64,000 bases of DNA from Doryteuthis pealeii (lineage: Eukaryota; Mollusca; Cephalopoda; Myopsida; Loliginidae): assembly GCA_023376005.1 (NCBI GenBank), contig CM042152.1, forward strand, positions 84,750,881 through 84,814,880, in the 5' to 3' direction. Of this stretch, positions 63,822-64,000 are shown piece after piece. Both the position numbers and the translations under genes were made by a program. The notes beneath the pieces are model-generated. The model was given only the letters and a program-made list of their open reading frames with translations, was not told the DNA's origin and searched no databases. Numbering within the stretch: the first letter of the stretch is position 1; each line of letters opens with the position of its first letter.

Positions 63822-64000
63822 CTTCTTCTCAGGCTGAACAACATGGGTTAGACATTTGTGTCTACACCCCACCCTCGTGGGCCTCTAGTCCCCACATACG
63901 GACTAAGTCAGTAAGTGACTTCAACCCTATGGACCTTCCATAACCTCTTCTATATTTTATATGTACATGTATTTAACTATTGAATGTGTCTTTTTATTAT
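63650..64000 (+). mobile_element. LTR-like sequence, copy 2 (cut by window end)
   Basis: Matches 48830-49110: GGATCTGGAAGAGTTATCTT, CCTGGGTTCCCGGTTTCGAC, TATA-like GTATTTAAGCAC, a (TC)n of about 55 bp at 63763-63817, GGTTAGACATTTGTGTCTAC, CATACGGACTAAGTCAGTAA. The (TC)n lies just after the TATA-like box in both copies, and its length differs. Same orientation as copy 1, about 15 kb apart. Confidence 0.6.

Overview
This is a eukaryotic, AT-rich, gene-poor window of animal type, built mostly from layers of transposable elements. The evidence is long A/T homopolymers and (TA)n, (TC)n and (TAA)n microsatellites, tRNA-derived SINEs with intact A and B boxes, Helitron-like, mariner and piggyBac remnants, a solo LTR, and one spliced-gene exon. 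No bacterial operons, rRNA or long intact ORFs are present. The telomere-type (CCCTAA)n tract and the mix of SINE and Helitron families suggest a non-insect marine invertebrate, perhaps a mollusc or cephalopod. The taxon is inference only.

Protein-coding content: the one exon I recognise is the first coding exon of a ceramide synthase (CERS/LASS) on the minus strand, 41190-41386. It ends in a clean GTAAGT donor. The gene would continue towards lower coordinates, but I recognised no second exon there, so most of positions 1-41190 may be intron 1. A weak, unassigned exon candidate lies at 36.7-37.0 kb.

Layout. 1-5 kb: a diverged direct repeat pair, a 95-nt pre-miRNA-like hairpin, a long foldback, and Helitron-like copies. 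5-20 kb: SINEs, Helitron-like families F, G and a third type, MITE family E, a LINE remnant, and a duplicated 13.4/16.8 kb block. 19-35 kb: transposase remnants, a MITE carrying telomere-like repeats, many E and D elements, and two piggyBac ends. 35.4-42 kb: a comparatively SINE-poor stretch around the CERS exon. 42-49 kb: a SINE triplication, a 433-bp near-perfect hairpin, the second telomere-repeat MITE, and an LTR-like sequence. 49.6-60.2 kb: a large rearranged duplication (49.6-51.9 against 57.0-60.2 kb), a solo LTR, an AT minisatellite, and two oppositely oriented TIR elements, one of them inside a mariner end. 60.9-64 kb: a tRNA-like tandem array bounded by a 16-bp direct repeat, a SINE whose empty site is also in the window, and a truncated second LTR-like copy.

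Family letters used below: A, B, C = tRNA-derived SINEs; D = foldback with a 21-bp minisatellite; E = about 350-bp MITE with CAGWGATGCTGATAG ends; F, G = Helitron-like; H = GC-richer repeat with a GGCAT...ATGCC tail; I = repeat shared by 45.7 and 52.8 kb; K, L, N = local duplicated repeats; T = TIR element with GGGTAATTTATGAGG ends. I found all families by comparing copies inside this window by eye. No database was consulted and percent identities were not computed.
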